Below, one piece after another: positions 1 to 7,644 of a stretch of DNA of 64,000 bases. Position 1 is the stretch's first letter, and every line of letters starts with the position of its first letter. A model generated the notes under the pieces. That model was not told where the DNA came from. It did no database searches and saw only the letters and a list, made by a program, of their open reading frames with translations. This stretch comes from RUG14121 sp964533935 (GTDB taxonomy: Bacteria > Bacillota_I > Bacilli_A > RF39 > UBA660). The position numbers and the translations under genes are program-made. The stretch is from NCBI GenBank assembly GCA_964533935.1, contig CAZHOG010000004.1:1-64000 (forward strand), in the 5' to 3' direction.

Positions 1-487
1 TTGCTGTAAATGTTTTACCTTGTAGATTATTTTGATCATTATCACTATGTTTAAAAGTTATTTTTAATGTATATGATTTTGTTACACCAGCATCTATAGA
101 AATATTTGCTTTTAAATATTTCTTTTTTGCATTAGTAACTGGTAATACTGTTTCTTCAATCACATTACCAGTTTCATCAGCTAATTCATAAACTAAATCT
201 TCATTAAATTCATTTGTAATATTTTCCATATAGATATTATAATCTACTGCTATATTACTTGTATTTTCTACTGTAAATGTTTTAGTAAATGAATCTCCTG
301 GAACTATTCCCGTTACATTTATTTCTTGTCCGCCAGTATATGTTAATGTCAATTTGTTTGTTTTAACTACTGTTTGTGACTCATTTATTCTATTTACATT
401 GGCACTATAGAATGCGTATGTTACTCCTGCGATTGTTGCCACTACAACAAATATACTTGCTACTATTAATACTATTTTTTTCTTCAT
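1..487 (-). CDS. TasA/camelysin-like anchored surface protein, 3' end outside window
   Basis: The reading frame runs from ATG at 487 leftward off the window edge, so only about 162 N-terminal residues are visible. It starts MKKKIVLIVASIFVVVA, a signal anchor, followed by the AYAFYSA-type junction seen in SipW-dependent/TasA-like proteins, then a beta-rich domain (INVTGIVPGDSFTKTFTVEN). The same domain order and wording recur at the N-terminus of the 949-residue protein at 7643-10492 (MTPGLTVEKTFDVESN, YELL, PLP.TN), so the two are paralogues. It is probably exported and held at the membrane. The function (matrix fibre or surface layer) is inferred from the family resemblance only. It faces away from the small-RNA locus at 559-899. 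Confidence 0.65.
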   Translation of the reverse strand, partial: MKKKIVLIVASIFVVVATIAGVTYAFYSANVNRINESQTVVKTNKLTLTYTGGQEINVTGIVPGDSFTKTFTVENTSNIAVDYNIYMENITNEFNEDLVYELADETGNVIEETVLPVTNAKKKYLKANISIDAGVTKSYTLKITFKHSDNDQNNLQGKTFTA

Positions 488-558
488 ACATATCAACTCT
501 ATTCTTATATCTATTTTATAATAAATATAAATTTAAGTAAATATATTTAATAATTATA

Positions 559-587
559 TTGTAAATGAATAATTCTTTTGTTAAAAT
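559..587 (+). promoter_or_regulatory. Sigma-A promoter of the small RNA
   Basis: TTGTAA at 559-564, a 17-base spacer, TAAAAT at 582-587. The predicted start is near 594-596, at the beginning of the structured RNA. Confidence 0.6.
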
Positions 588-594
588 TAAATTG

Positions 595-672
595 TGAGAA
601 GCAAAAAGTCTTCGGACTAGATGCTTACCACTTGGGTAGGACATCTTTATTCAAAAGAATAAAGATGTTTTT
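595..672 (+). ncRNA. Candidate antitoxin-type small RNA, about 78 nt
   Basis: A consensus-like promoter ends at 587 and a strong rho-independent terminator ends at 672, which defines a short transcript. It can fold into three hairpins: a UUCG-tetraloop stem (AGTC TTCG GACT, 607-618), a stem around UACC/GGUA near 626-638, and the terminator. It contains no credible ORF. The transcript is fully complementary to the 3' part of the opposite-strand mRNA that encodes the 26-residue hydrophobic peptide (680-760). That geometry is typical of convergent type I toxin-antitoxin loci. No known family member was recognised by sequence. Confidence 0.5.
641..672 (+). terminator. Terminator of the small RNA
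   Basis: A perfect 12-base stem (ACATCTTTATTC / GAATAAAGATGT) with an AAAA loop is followed by four Ts. Confidence 0.75.
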
Positions 673-679
673 CTATGCT

Positions 680-760
680 TTAGCTTAATTTAAAAACTAA
701 TACTAAAAGTATAAAAATTATAATAAGTAGCAAAAGTACTAATAAATCTTTTTTACTCAT
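680..760 (-). CDS. 26-residue hydrophobic membrane peptide, candidate type I toxin
   Basis: ATG at 760 is preceded by a strong ribosome site (AAGGAGTGATTTAT-ATG). The peptide begins MSKKD, continues as one run of about 18 Leu/Ile/Val/Phe residues and ends VFKLS, so it is a single membrane helix with charged ends. Its transcript would start near 851 from a TTGAAT-16-TATAAT promoter. In the 5' leader, ATCACTC (complement of 820-826) can pair with GAGTGAT of the ribosome site (766-772). The mRNA ends are also complementary: 840-848 with 596-604, and 806-811 with 612-617. SD sequestration plus 5'-3' pairing and an overlapping antisense RNA are hallmarks of type I toxins. An alternative is a small sporulation or regulatory membrane peptide, given the Spo0A-like box upstream. 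Confidence 0.55.
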   Translation of the reverse strand: MSKKDLLVLLLLIIIFILLVLVFKLS

Positions 761-857
761 ATAAATCACTCCTTAGAATTATTAAATAATCCCCCTGAAT
801 AATTCGTCCGATATTTTTAGAGTGATAAACATCTTTTTCTTGCTTCTCGAGAAATGT

Positions 858-909
858 ATTATATAATCATTTTTTTATTATTCAATAGATTCGACAAAAC
901 AAGACAAAA
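858..909 (-). promoter_or_regulatory. Sigma-A promoter with Spo0A-like box upstream of the hydrophobic peptide
   Basis: On the minus strand: TTTTGTCGAAT (889-899) contains the core TGTCGAA of a Spo0A box. Three bases later comes the -35 TTGAAT (880-885), a 16-base spacer and TATAAT (858-863). A partial second box (TTTTGTC) lies one helical turn upstream. The same module recurs at 57905-57957. Binding by Spo0A is inferred; no spo0A gene is in the window. Confidence 0.5.
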
Positions 910-930
910 AAACATGGATAATCCATGTTT
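905..930 (-). terminator. Transketolase terminator
   Basis: Inverted repeat AACATGGAT / ATCCATGTT followed on the minus strand by TTTTTTG. It overlaps the tkt stop codon, and its T-run leads into the Spo0A-like box region. Confidence 0.7.
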
Positions 931-2914
931 AATCATTAATTAATTTTTCTGTTTTAAGAAGTAATGAATCTATATCAAATTCCATTGCTTTACTAACTTC
1001 TTCACTTGTTCCACTAAAACCAAAATCATTTAACCCTATTACATGTTCTATATCAGTAGCTAAACTTCCTAGAACATATGAGTTACCAGCTTCTATAACA
1101 ATTCTTTTAATATTTTTAGGTAACAATTTATTTTTATATTCTATATCATTATTTAAATATAATTCTAAACTAGGAATACTAACCACATTAATATTAATTC
1201 CTTTTAAAGCTAGTTTATTAGCAATAACAAATGCCATTTTTAACTCACTTCCACTAGCTATAAGAATTGCTTTAGGTATTGTGCCACAATCTCTTACAAG
1301 ATATGCTCCTAAAGAAATTTGTTTTGAATTAGTACCAGGAACTTTTGGAGAAGATTCTTTGGTAACAACTAAACTAGTTGGTTTATTTTGATTTAATATA
1401 TTTTCCCAACATCCCATTAATTCAACTATATCTGCTGGGCGATAAGTTATAGAATTAGGAATAGTTCTTAGCATAGCTAATTGTTCAATTGGTTCATGTG
1501 TTGGTCCATCTTGACCAATTGTAATTGAATCATGAGTAAATATATATGTAACTGGTAAAGACATTAAAGCGCTCATTCTTAATGCTGGTTTTAAATAGTC
1601 ACTAAAACTTAAAAATGTTGATCCACAAACTTTTAAACCAGTAAGTGTTATACCATTCATTATTGCACCCATTGCATGTTCTCTAACACCTAATCTAATA
1701 TTTCTTCCTAAAGGTGTAACAGCGGATTGAATTGCACTATTATCAATTACATTCTTACAAGAAGAAAATAAGTCTGCACTGCAATTCAACATTAATGGCG
1801 ATTTATTCATAAAAAGATTCATAACTTTATAATTAGATAATCTTAATTCTTCATTATAATTATCATTTATATGATATTTAGAACTATCAAAATCAATATG
1901 ATTAGTATGATTTTCTAACATATTAAATATCAAATCTAATTCTTCACTCTTTGACATTCTCATATCACTTATAGTTCTTTGCCAATTTTCATATGTTTTT
2001 TTCATTCTTGTTTCTATTTTACTTTGCATGTGAATAATAGAGTCTTTTGTTATATAAAATGGTTGAGTTGATATTCCTAATGATTGTCTTAAATTGAATA
2101 AATCTGCATCCTGTAATGGTGCTCCATGAACTTTATTTGTATTTTGATTATAGCTTCCATTACCTAATATAGTTTTACAAACAATTATTGTTGGTTTACT
2201 ACTCTTCTTAGCATTGTTTATTGCTTTATCAATCATAGTTAAATTCGAACCATCTTTTACTATTTCAACATTAAAATTAATTGATTCAAATCTCTTAACC
2301 ATATCTTCATTAAAAGTTGTATCTAAAGAACCATCAATACTCATATTATTATCATCATATAATAATATTAATTTATTTAATTTTTGAGCTCCTGCAAAAG
2401 ATAATGCTTCATATGAAATTCCTTCCATAAGATCTCCATCACTACACAAAACATATGTATTATAGTTAACTAAATCTTGTTTCTTTTCTTCTTCTTTATT
2501 TAATAATGCATTTATATATCTTTCACCTAAAGCTATTCCAACAGCTGTAGCAATACCTTGTCCAAGTGGACCAGTTGTTGCCTCTACTCCTGGAGTAACA
2601 CCTAATTCAGGATGACCTGGTGTATTTGAATTAATTCTTCTAAAAGACTTCAAATCATTTAAAGAAACATTATATCCTGACATATGAAGAGTTGCATATA
2701 ATAAGGCTGAAGCATGTCCACATGATAATACAAAGTGATCTCGATTTATCCAATTTGGATCATTTGGCATTACATTTAAATGATTTGCATACAAAGTATA
2801 TAACATTGGTGCTGCAGATAAAACCACTCCTGGATGTCCACTATTTGCCATATTAATCATATCTAAAGCTAGTACCTTTATTTCATTCATACACATAATA
2901 TCTTTTTGATTCAT
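929..2914 (-). CDS. tkt: Transketolase
   Basis: About 661 residues, the normal length for a full bacterial transketolase (EC 2.2.1.1). The enzyme moves two-carbon units between sugar phosphates in the non-oxidative pentose phosphate pathway, using thiamine diphosphate and a divalent metal. Seen in the sequence: N-terminal NSGHPGVVLSAAPMLYTL and CGHASALLYA, the TPP/metal motif CSDGDLMEGISYEA...YDDNNMSIDG, the GQDGPTHEPIEQLAMLR pyrimidine-domain motif and REHAMGAIMNG. I chose ATG 2914 because the in-frame GTG at 2923 is part of the ribosome-site stretch AAGGGTAAGTG. It is a single-gene transcript, divergent from murT and ending in a hairpin at 905-930. Confidence 0.95.
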   Translation of the reverse strand: MNQKDIMCMNEIKVLALDMINMANSGHPGVVLSAAPMLYTLYANHLNVMPNDPNWINRDHFVLSCGHASALLYATLHMSGYNVSLNDLKSFRRINSNTPGHPELGVTPGVEATTGPLGQGIATAVGIALGERYINALLNKEEEKKQDLVNYNTYVLCSDGDLMEGISYEALSFAGAQKLNKLILLYDDNNMSIDGSLDTTFNEDMVKRFESINFNVEIVKDGSNLTMIDKAINNAKKSSKPTIIVCKTILGNGSYNQNTNKVHGAPLQDADLFNLRQSLGISTQPFYITKDSIIHMQSKIETRMKKTYENWQRTISDMRMSKSEELDLIFNMLENHTNHIDFDSSKYHINDNYNEELRLSNYKVMNLFMNKSPLMLNCSADLFSSCKNVIDNSAIQSAVTPLGRNIRLGVREHAMGAIMNGITLTGLKVCGSTFLSFSDYLKPALRMSALMSLPVTYIFTHDSITIGQDGPTHEPIEQLAMLRTIPNSITYRPADIVELMGCWENILNQNKPTSLVVTKESSPKVPGTNSKQISLGAYLVRDCGTIPKAILIASGSELKMAFVIANKLALKGININVVSIPSLELYLNNDIEYKNKLLPKNIKRIVIEAGNSYVLGSLATDIEHVIGLNDFGFSGTSEEVSKAMEFDIDSLLLKTEKLIND

Positions 2915-2964
2915 ATTTATCACTTACCCTTTATTATTAATAGTATATCAAAAATAAGTATTAT

Positions 2965-2993
2965 TTTAAACTATAAAATAATTATGGTATAAT
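2965..2993 (+). promoter_or_regulatory. Promoter of murT-gatD
   Basis: TTTAAA at 2965-2970, a 17-base spacer, TATAAT at 2988-2993, in the 90-base divergent gap between tkt and murT. Confidence 0.55.
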
Positions 2994-3010
2994 ATTTTTA
3001 GGTGATAATT

Positions 3011-4354
3011 ATGCTTAGAGCATTTCAAATAGAATTAAATAAACTCATTACTTGGGTATGTAAAAAATGCGGTAAAAATGCGAGTGTTTTTCCTGGTAGT
3101 ATAACATATAATATTAGACAAAATATATTAACAAAAATTAAATATCCAAAATATGTTATTGGTGTTACAGGTTCTTCTGGTAAAGGAACCACTACTGATT
3201 TAATTGCTAATTCTTTAAAAAAAGCTGGTTTAAATGTTGTATATAATGCAAGTGGTTCAAATGGAATTAGAGCTATTACAACTACAATATTAAATAACTG
3301 TGATATATTTGGTCGTATGCATTGTGATGTTTTACTTTTAGAAATAGATGAAAGACACTTGCATTTAGCTTTTAGTAAGAATAAAATGACTCATTTAGTT
3401 ATTACAAATTTAACTCGTGATCAACCAGCTAGAAATGGAAGTCCTGATATTATTTATGATTATATTTTTAATGCTCTTGATGGAACTACAACTCTTGTAA
3501 TTAATGCCGATGATCCAGGTCTTAATAAATGCAAAATAAATTATAAAGGAAAAATAATAACTTATGGTTTAGATAAAACAATTGATAGTTATGAAAAAAG
3601 TGATTCTTTATCTGTGGATTGTGCTTATTGTCCTAAATGTCATTCTAAATTAATATATGATTTTTATCATTATGGTCATATTGGAAGTTATCATTGCCTT
3701 AATTGTGATTTTAATAGAAATCCACTTAATTATGAAGGAAAAGAATTAAATTTAAATAAACAAACTTTATTAATAAACAATAAAATCTATAAAATAAATA
3801 AAAATATTTTATATGCTGCATACAACACTCTTGGAGCATATGCCCTATGTAAAACCATAGGAATTAAAGATGAAGTATTAGACGAAACTTTAAATAAATC
3901 TATTAAAGAAGCTAAACGTGGACATGAATATTCTATTAATGATAGAAATATTACTATGTTAGAAAGTAAAAATGAAAATTGTTTAAGTTATTATCAATCA
4001 ATGAAATATATTATTGATCAAGATGGAAATAAAATGGTTATTCTTGGTTTTGATAATGTTTCTAGAAGATATAAATACAATGATTTATCTTGGCTATATG
4101 ATGTAGATTTTGAAATGCTTAATAACTCTTCTATTGATAAAATTGTGTGTATTGGTAGATTTAGATATGATGTTGCGAATAGGTTATCCTATGCCGGAAT
4201 AACTGAAGATAAAATTATTTTAATAGACAACGTAAATGATATTATTAAAACTACTTTAAATAATACTACTGGTAATATTTATACAATGGTCTGCTTTGAT
4301 ATGACTGCAATAATAAAAAAACAAATTATGGAGGCAAATAATGAAAAAATTTAA
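3011..4354 (+). CDS. murT: MurT, Mur-ligase-like subunit of lipid II isoglutaminyl synthase
   Basis: A protein of 447 residues. With GatD, MurT amidates the alpha-carboxyl of D-Glu in lipid II to D-isoglutamine (EC 6.3.5.13), using ATP on the cytoplasmic face. Visible features: Mur-type P-loop VTGSSGKGTTTDLIANSL near residue 55, the acidic stretch LLLEIDERHLHLAF, a MurT-specific four-cysteine zinc ribbon (CPKC ... CLNC, roughly residues 203-232) and a C-terminal NDLSWLYDVDFE segment that matches the conserved Asp region contacting GatD. The start is ATG 3011; the upstream GTG at 3002 belongs to the ribosome-site leader GGTGATAATT. It overlaps gatD by 14 bases, indicating translational coupling. 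MurT looks intact, unlike its partner. Confidence 0.92.
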   Translation: MLRAFQIELNKLITWVCKKCGKNASVFPGSITYNIRQNILTKIKYPKYVIGVTGSSGKGTTTDLIANSLKKAGLNVVYNASGSNGIRAITTTILNNCDIFGRMHCDVLLLEIDERHLHLAFSKNKMTHLVITNLTRDQPARNGSPDIIYDYIFNALDGTTTLVINADDPGLNKCKINYKGKIITYGLDKTIDSYEKSDSLSVDCAYCPKCHSKLIYDFYHYGHIGSYHCLNCDFNRNPLNYEGKELNLNKQTLLINNKIYKINKNILYAAYNTLGAYALCKTIGIKDEVLDETLNKSIKEAKRGHEYSINDRNITMLESKNENCLSYYQSMKYIIDQDGNKMVILGFDNVSRRYKYNDLSWLYDVDFEMLNNSSIDKIVCIGRFRYDVANRLSYAGITEDKIILIDNVNDIIKTTLNNTTGNIYTMVCFDMTAIIKKQIMEANNEKI

Positions 4355-5030
4355 AATTGCACATCTATATTATGATTTAATGAATTTATATGGAGAAAAT
4401 GGTAATGTTAAATGTTTAGAAAAATATCTAACTTTACAAGATTTCGACGTTGAAATACATTATTTATCTCTAGGAGATAATATTGACTTTTCAAACTATG
4501 ATTTATTTTATATTGGGAGCGGTTCTAAAGAATCATTCTTCTTAACTCTTGAAAATATTATGAAATATAAAAAAGATATAAAAAATATTATTGATAAAAA
4601 GTTTTTTATCGTTACTGGTAATGCATTAAATTTATTTGGAAAATCTTATGAATATAATAAAGAAACATTTAAATGCCTTGATTGTTTAGATTTTACAAGT
4701 TACGAAAAAAAGAAACGAATTGTTGGAGAAAAACTATTTACTACAAATTTAATTAATGAAAGCGTTATTGGCTTTGAAAATAGATCTTCTATAATTCAAA
4801 ATAATAATGAACAAAACTTATTTAATACTAATAAAGATATTCAAGGTGTTAAACATAATAATTTTTACGGTTCTTATTTACTAGGGCCATTATTAATTAG
4901 AAACCCCTATTTTGCAATTTATTTAGTTAAAGAAATATGTAAAAAAAATAATATACCTTATAAAGATATTTCAGATAATGTTAGTATAAAAGCTTATGAA
5001 GAATATTTAAAAACTCTTAAAATTAATTAA
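4341..5030 (+). CDS. gatD: GatD-like glutaminase subunit, catalytic residues replaced
   Basis: A 229-residue class I glutamine amidotransferase-like protein coupled to murT; start ATG 4341 with GGAGG upstream. GatD normally hydrolyses glutamine and channels ammonia to MurT. The fold and C-terminus match GatD (YIGSGSKE, VIGFENRS, FYGSYLLGPLLIRNP). The nucleophile motif, normally CGG(Y/F)QxLG, reads TGNALNLFG, so the catalytic Cys is Thr92. The catalytic His of the conserved GTYLHGP motif is Leu181 in GSYLLGP. Both changes are in a full-length frame with no sign of frameshift. I infer a glutaminase-dead, possibly structural subunit. The residue alignment uses the S. aureus GatD motifs from memory. 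Confidence 0.85.
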   Translation: MKKFKIAHLYYDLMNLYGENGNVKCLEKYLTLQDFDVEIHYLSLGDNIDFSNYDLFYIGSGSKESFFLTLENIMKYKKDIKNIIDKKFFIVTGNALNLFGKSYEYNKETFKCLDCLDFTSYEKKKRIVGEKLFTTNLINESVIGFENRSSIIQNNNEQNLFNTNKDIQGVKHNNFYGSYLLGPLLIRNPYFAIYLVKEICKKNNIPYKDISDNVSIKAYEEYLKTLKIN

Positions 5031-5040
5031 GAGTTTTTTT
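5011..5040 (+). terminator. murT-gatD terminator
   Basis: AAACTCTT ... AAGAGTTT stem followed by TTTT, overlapping the gatD stop. Confidence 0.75.
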
Positions 5041-5092
5041 ACATCATTTTTTCAAATATGTTATAATATGGAAGATTTCATGGGTGGTATAT

Positions 5093-5815
5093 ATGGATAA
5101 ACTTAATATAACTGAATCTTTTATAAAAAATAATACTAGAAAACATTGCGGTTATGAATCAAACCTATATGAATTTGAAAAAGATTATTTAATAAAAATT
5201 TTTAAAACTGAAGATTCAGAAATTTTAAAGCAAAAAGAAGATAAAATTGAAATTTTAAATTCCTTAGAACTTAATGGAATTATTCCTCTAGAAAAAGTAT
5301 ATATTGATAATAATTTTAGAGGTTATTTATCAAAAACAGAAAAAGATTTCCATCCGGTAGATTCTCTTAGACAAAAAAATAAAGAAAAACAAAGAATTTT
5401 ACTTTTACTAAGAAAAGAATTAGAACTACTTCATCAAAATAATATTCTTTTTGGAGATATTCATTCAGAAAATATTCTTTATGATGGTAATACAATTAAA
5501 CTTTGTGATTTGGATAATGCTTACATAAATAATATTAATTTTGATGCATTAAATAATTATATTTCAACTTATATCCATAATATAGATACTATTGATTATA
5601 GAATTGATAACTATGCATTAAATATCTTCACTGTAGGTTACTTAAACAAGATTTCTTTTCCATATATTTTTGAATTTATATTAAATAAGGGTAGATTAAA
5701 TTATTCTTTAAATTCTATAGAAAACAAGATAATAATAAACAATCTAGTTAATATAAGAAAAGAATATAATGATGATTTATTAATAAATCATCTAAAAAAA
5801 GGATTATTTAAGTAA
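5093..5815 (+). CDS. Protein kinase-like (atypical kinase fold) protein
   Basis: A protein of 240 residues. The kinase signature is clear: LHQNNILFGDIHSENILYDG (catalytic-loop GDxHxxN, around residues 111-130) followed by IKLCDLDNAYI in the DFG position (Asp-Leu-Asp). An N-terminal lobe with LIKIF provides a possible ATP-binding lysine. It resembles lipopolysaccharide/aminoglycoside/RIO-type kinases more than Hanks-type Ser/Thr kinases, and lacks membrane or PASTA domains. The substrate is unknown. The start is ATG 5093 (GGGTGG leader; the upstream GTG is part of the leader). It is monocistronic with a TATAAT at about 5062 and converges on mtaB, overlapping it by 12 bases through a shared hairpin. 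Confidence 0.6.
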   Translation: MDKLNITESFIKNNTRKHCGYESNLYEFEKDYLIKIFKTEDSEILKQKEDKIEILNSLELNGIIPLEKVYIDNNFRGYLSKTEKDFHPVDSLRQKNKEKQRILLLLRKELELLHQNNILFGDIHSENILYDGNTIKLCDLDNAYINNINFDALNNYISTYIHNIDTIDYRIDNYALNIFTVGYLNKISFPYIFEFILNKGRLNYSLNSIENKIIINNLVNIRKEYNDDLLINHLKKGLFK

Positions 5816-5823
5816 TCCTTTTT
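5796..5823. terminator. Bidirectional terminator between the kinase-like gene and mtaB
   Basis: AAAAAGGATTA / TAATCCTTTTT inverted repeat with a 6-base loop; T-runs on both strands. Both stop codons fall inside it. Confidence 0.75.
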
Positions 5824-7054
5824 CTATTTTTATATTATAAAATTTATTAATTTCGTAATTGCCATTTAATTCTAGTTTTAAGAAATTAGATGTATGTCCT
5901 ATACTTTTATTATCATAATTTTCTTCAATTAATACATCTAAATTTTTATCTAAGAACTTTTCTGCATATTGTTTTTCTAATTCATTTGATACTTCTATTA
6001 ATTTTCTACTTCGTTCCTTCTTTTCATGTTCATCTACTTGCATATCCATTCTACTTGATGCTGTTCCATCTCTTTTAGAATATGGAAAAACATGAATTTT
6101 AGCAAATTTTAACTTTTTACAAGTATCTATAGTGGTTTCAAATAATTCATTAGTTTCATATGGATGTCCAACAATTACATCAGTACTAATATTTATATCT
6201 GGTCTAATATTTCTTATTATATTAATTTTATCAAAATAATAATCTAAATCATATTTACGATTCATCTTTTTTAGAATTTCATTGCTACCAGCTTGTAAAG
6301 GAATATGCATGTGATTACATATTTTATCATTATTCTTAAGTTCTTCTAAAAATTTATCATTTAATTCAGTTATTTCAATTGAAGATATTCTTATTCTTTT
6401 TAATTTATCAATTTTACTTATTTCATGAATTAAATCAGTCAAATCATAACCTAATCCATATCCATAAGAACCAGTATGAATACCTGTTAACACTATTTCT
6501 TGATGTCCATGATCAGTTAATTCTTTTATTTCGTTAACAGCAGTATCAAAATCTTTACTTCTAATATTACCTCTAACATAAGGAATAATGCAATATGAGC
6601 AAAAATTATTACAACCATCTTGGATTTTTACAAAAGCTCTTGCATGAGATGTAAATTCTGATACAGTCATATCTTCAAAATCCAAATTACGATCATCATA
6701 AAATTTTACGTATTTTTCATGATTTTGTTTGTAATTATTTAATAGTGTTACTATCTTACTCTTATCTTTATTTCCAAGTAATATATCAATATCTAATTCT
6801 TGATATACTTCTCTATTATTTTCACTACTACATCCACAAACAACTAAAATAGTATCAGGATTTTCTCTTTTGAATCTTCTTACCATTTTTTTTGATTTAC
6901 TATCAGCAACATTAGTTACTGAACATGTGTTTATTATTACTACAGCTGGTTTTTCTTTCGTTTCTGAATAACCAGCTTTTAATAATAATTCTTTCATTAT
7001 TTCACTTTCATAAGAATTAACTTTACATCCTAAAGTAATAATTTCAAATGTCAT
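5804..7054 (-). CDS. mtaB: tRNA (N6-threonylcarbamoyladenosine(37)-C2)-methylthiotransferase MtaB
   Basis: A 416-residue radical SAM enzyme that converts t6A37 to ms2t6A37 in ANN-decoding tRNAs. Order of domains: N-terminal UPF0004 domain with FEIITLGCKVNSYESE and NTCSVTNVADSKSKK (cluster cysteines), the radical SAM motif CNNFCSYCIIPYVRG near residue 150, and a short C-terminal TRAM-like segment. ITLGCKVNSYE and the overall length favour MtaB over MiaB or RimO. The start is ATG 7054 after GGTGGTAAAT; upstream in-frame codons are leader. It lies downstream of an envelope gene but is separated from it by a terminator. Confidence 0.92.
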   Translation of the reverse strand: MTFEIITLGCKVNSYESEIMKELLLKAGYSETKEKPAVVIINTCSVTNVADSKSKKMVRRFKRENPDTILVVCGCSSENNREVYQELDIDILLGNKDKSKIVTLLNNYKQNHEKYVKFYDDRNLDFEDMTVSEFTSHARAFVKIQDGCNNFCSYCIIPYVRGNIRSKDFDTAVNEIKELTDHGHQEIVLTGIHTGSYGYGLGYDLTDLIHEISKIDKLKRIRISSIEITELNDKFLEELKNNDKICNHMHIPLQAGSNEILKKMNRKYDLDYYFDKINIIRNIRPDINISTDVIVGHPYETNELFETTIDTCKKLKFAKIHVFPYSKRDGTASSRMDMQVDEHEKKERSRKLIEVSNELEKQYAEKFLDKNLDVLIEENYDNKSIGHTSNFLKLELNGNYEINKFYNIKIEKGLLK

Positions 7055-7094
7055 ATTTACCACCAAATTTCTTATGTATTATATCATGAGTAAA

Positions 7095-7117
7095 AGAAAA
7101 AACCAACATTGTTGGTT
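7095..7117 (-). terminator. Terminator of the 7116-7568 gene
   Basis: AACCAAC / GTTGGTT stem with a short loop and TTTTTTC on the minus strand. Confidence 0.6.
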
Positions 7118-7568
7118 ATTCATATATTATTTCATATTTAATAGAAGTTGCTTCTTTTAAATTTAAATCAGAATAATTGATTAATTCAAAAGTAGCACCA
7201 GGTTCAATACCTTCATTCGTATAAACAGAAATCATTCCCATATCATTTTCAGTAGTTTTTGTAAAATAAATATTAAAACCTTTGATATTTTTTACTTCTT
7301 CAGTAATATTTGTCGCATCAGCTGTAAATGTAGTTAATCCATCAATAATTTCTACTTTAATATTATCTATTTTAAAACCATCGATTGTTGTTTCTGAAAT
7401 CACATTTTTATTAGTATTTTCTTCGATTTTAGGAGTATCTTTTTTCGGTGTCTTACTTTCATTTTTATTTAATATCACTGTAGATAAAATTATAATTGCT
7501 ATTAGAATTATTATTATAATGCTTCCAATTATTATTTTTTTCTTATTCTTTTTTACAAATTCTTTCAT
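7116..7568 (-). CDS. Membrane-anchored FxLYD-like protein
   Basis: A protein of 150 residues. A lysine-rich N-terminus (KEFVKKNKKK) is followed by a strong membrane helix (residues 12-33), a Lys/Asn/Thr-rich linker, then a compact beta domain (FKIDNIKVEIIDGLTTFTAD ... GFNIYFT ... EGIEPGATFEL) that looks like the FxLYD fold found in extracytoplasmic Bacillota proteins. The same pattern (GLKITNVSMTIDEGITSYNA ... GYVGGIVKSKETKDI) recurs in the lipoprotein at 10588-11001, so these are likely paralogues. It probably faces outward. Function is unknown. It lies immediately downstream of the 949-residue surface protein on the same strand. Confidence 0.6.
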   Translation of the reverse strand: MKEFVKKNKKKIIIGSIIIIILIAIIILSTVILNKNESKTPKKDTPKIEENTNKNVISETTIDGFKIDNIKVEIIDGLTTFTADATNITEEVKNIKGFNIYFTKTTENDMGMISVYTNEGIEPGATFELINYSDLNLKEATSIKYEIIYE

Positions 7569-7608
7569 ATAATCACCCTTTTTTTATTTATTATAACATT
7601 ATTAATAG

Positions 7609-7644
7609 AATTAAGAAATGTCAAAATTATGACATTTCTTAATT
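7609..7644 (-). terminator. Hairpin at the 3' end of the 949-residue surface protein gene
   Basis: Perfect 14-base inverted repeat (AATTAAGAAATGTC / GACATTTCTTAATT) with an 8-base loop. There is only a weak T-run, so termination may be partial. Confidence 0.5.

Noticed and set aside
595..850. 6S RNA, SRP RNA or tmRNA in the 340-bp locus
   Set aside because: None of the conserved core motifs of these RNAs is visible, and promoters and terminator define two short convergent transcripts rather than one RNA.
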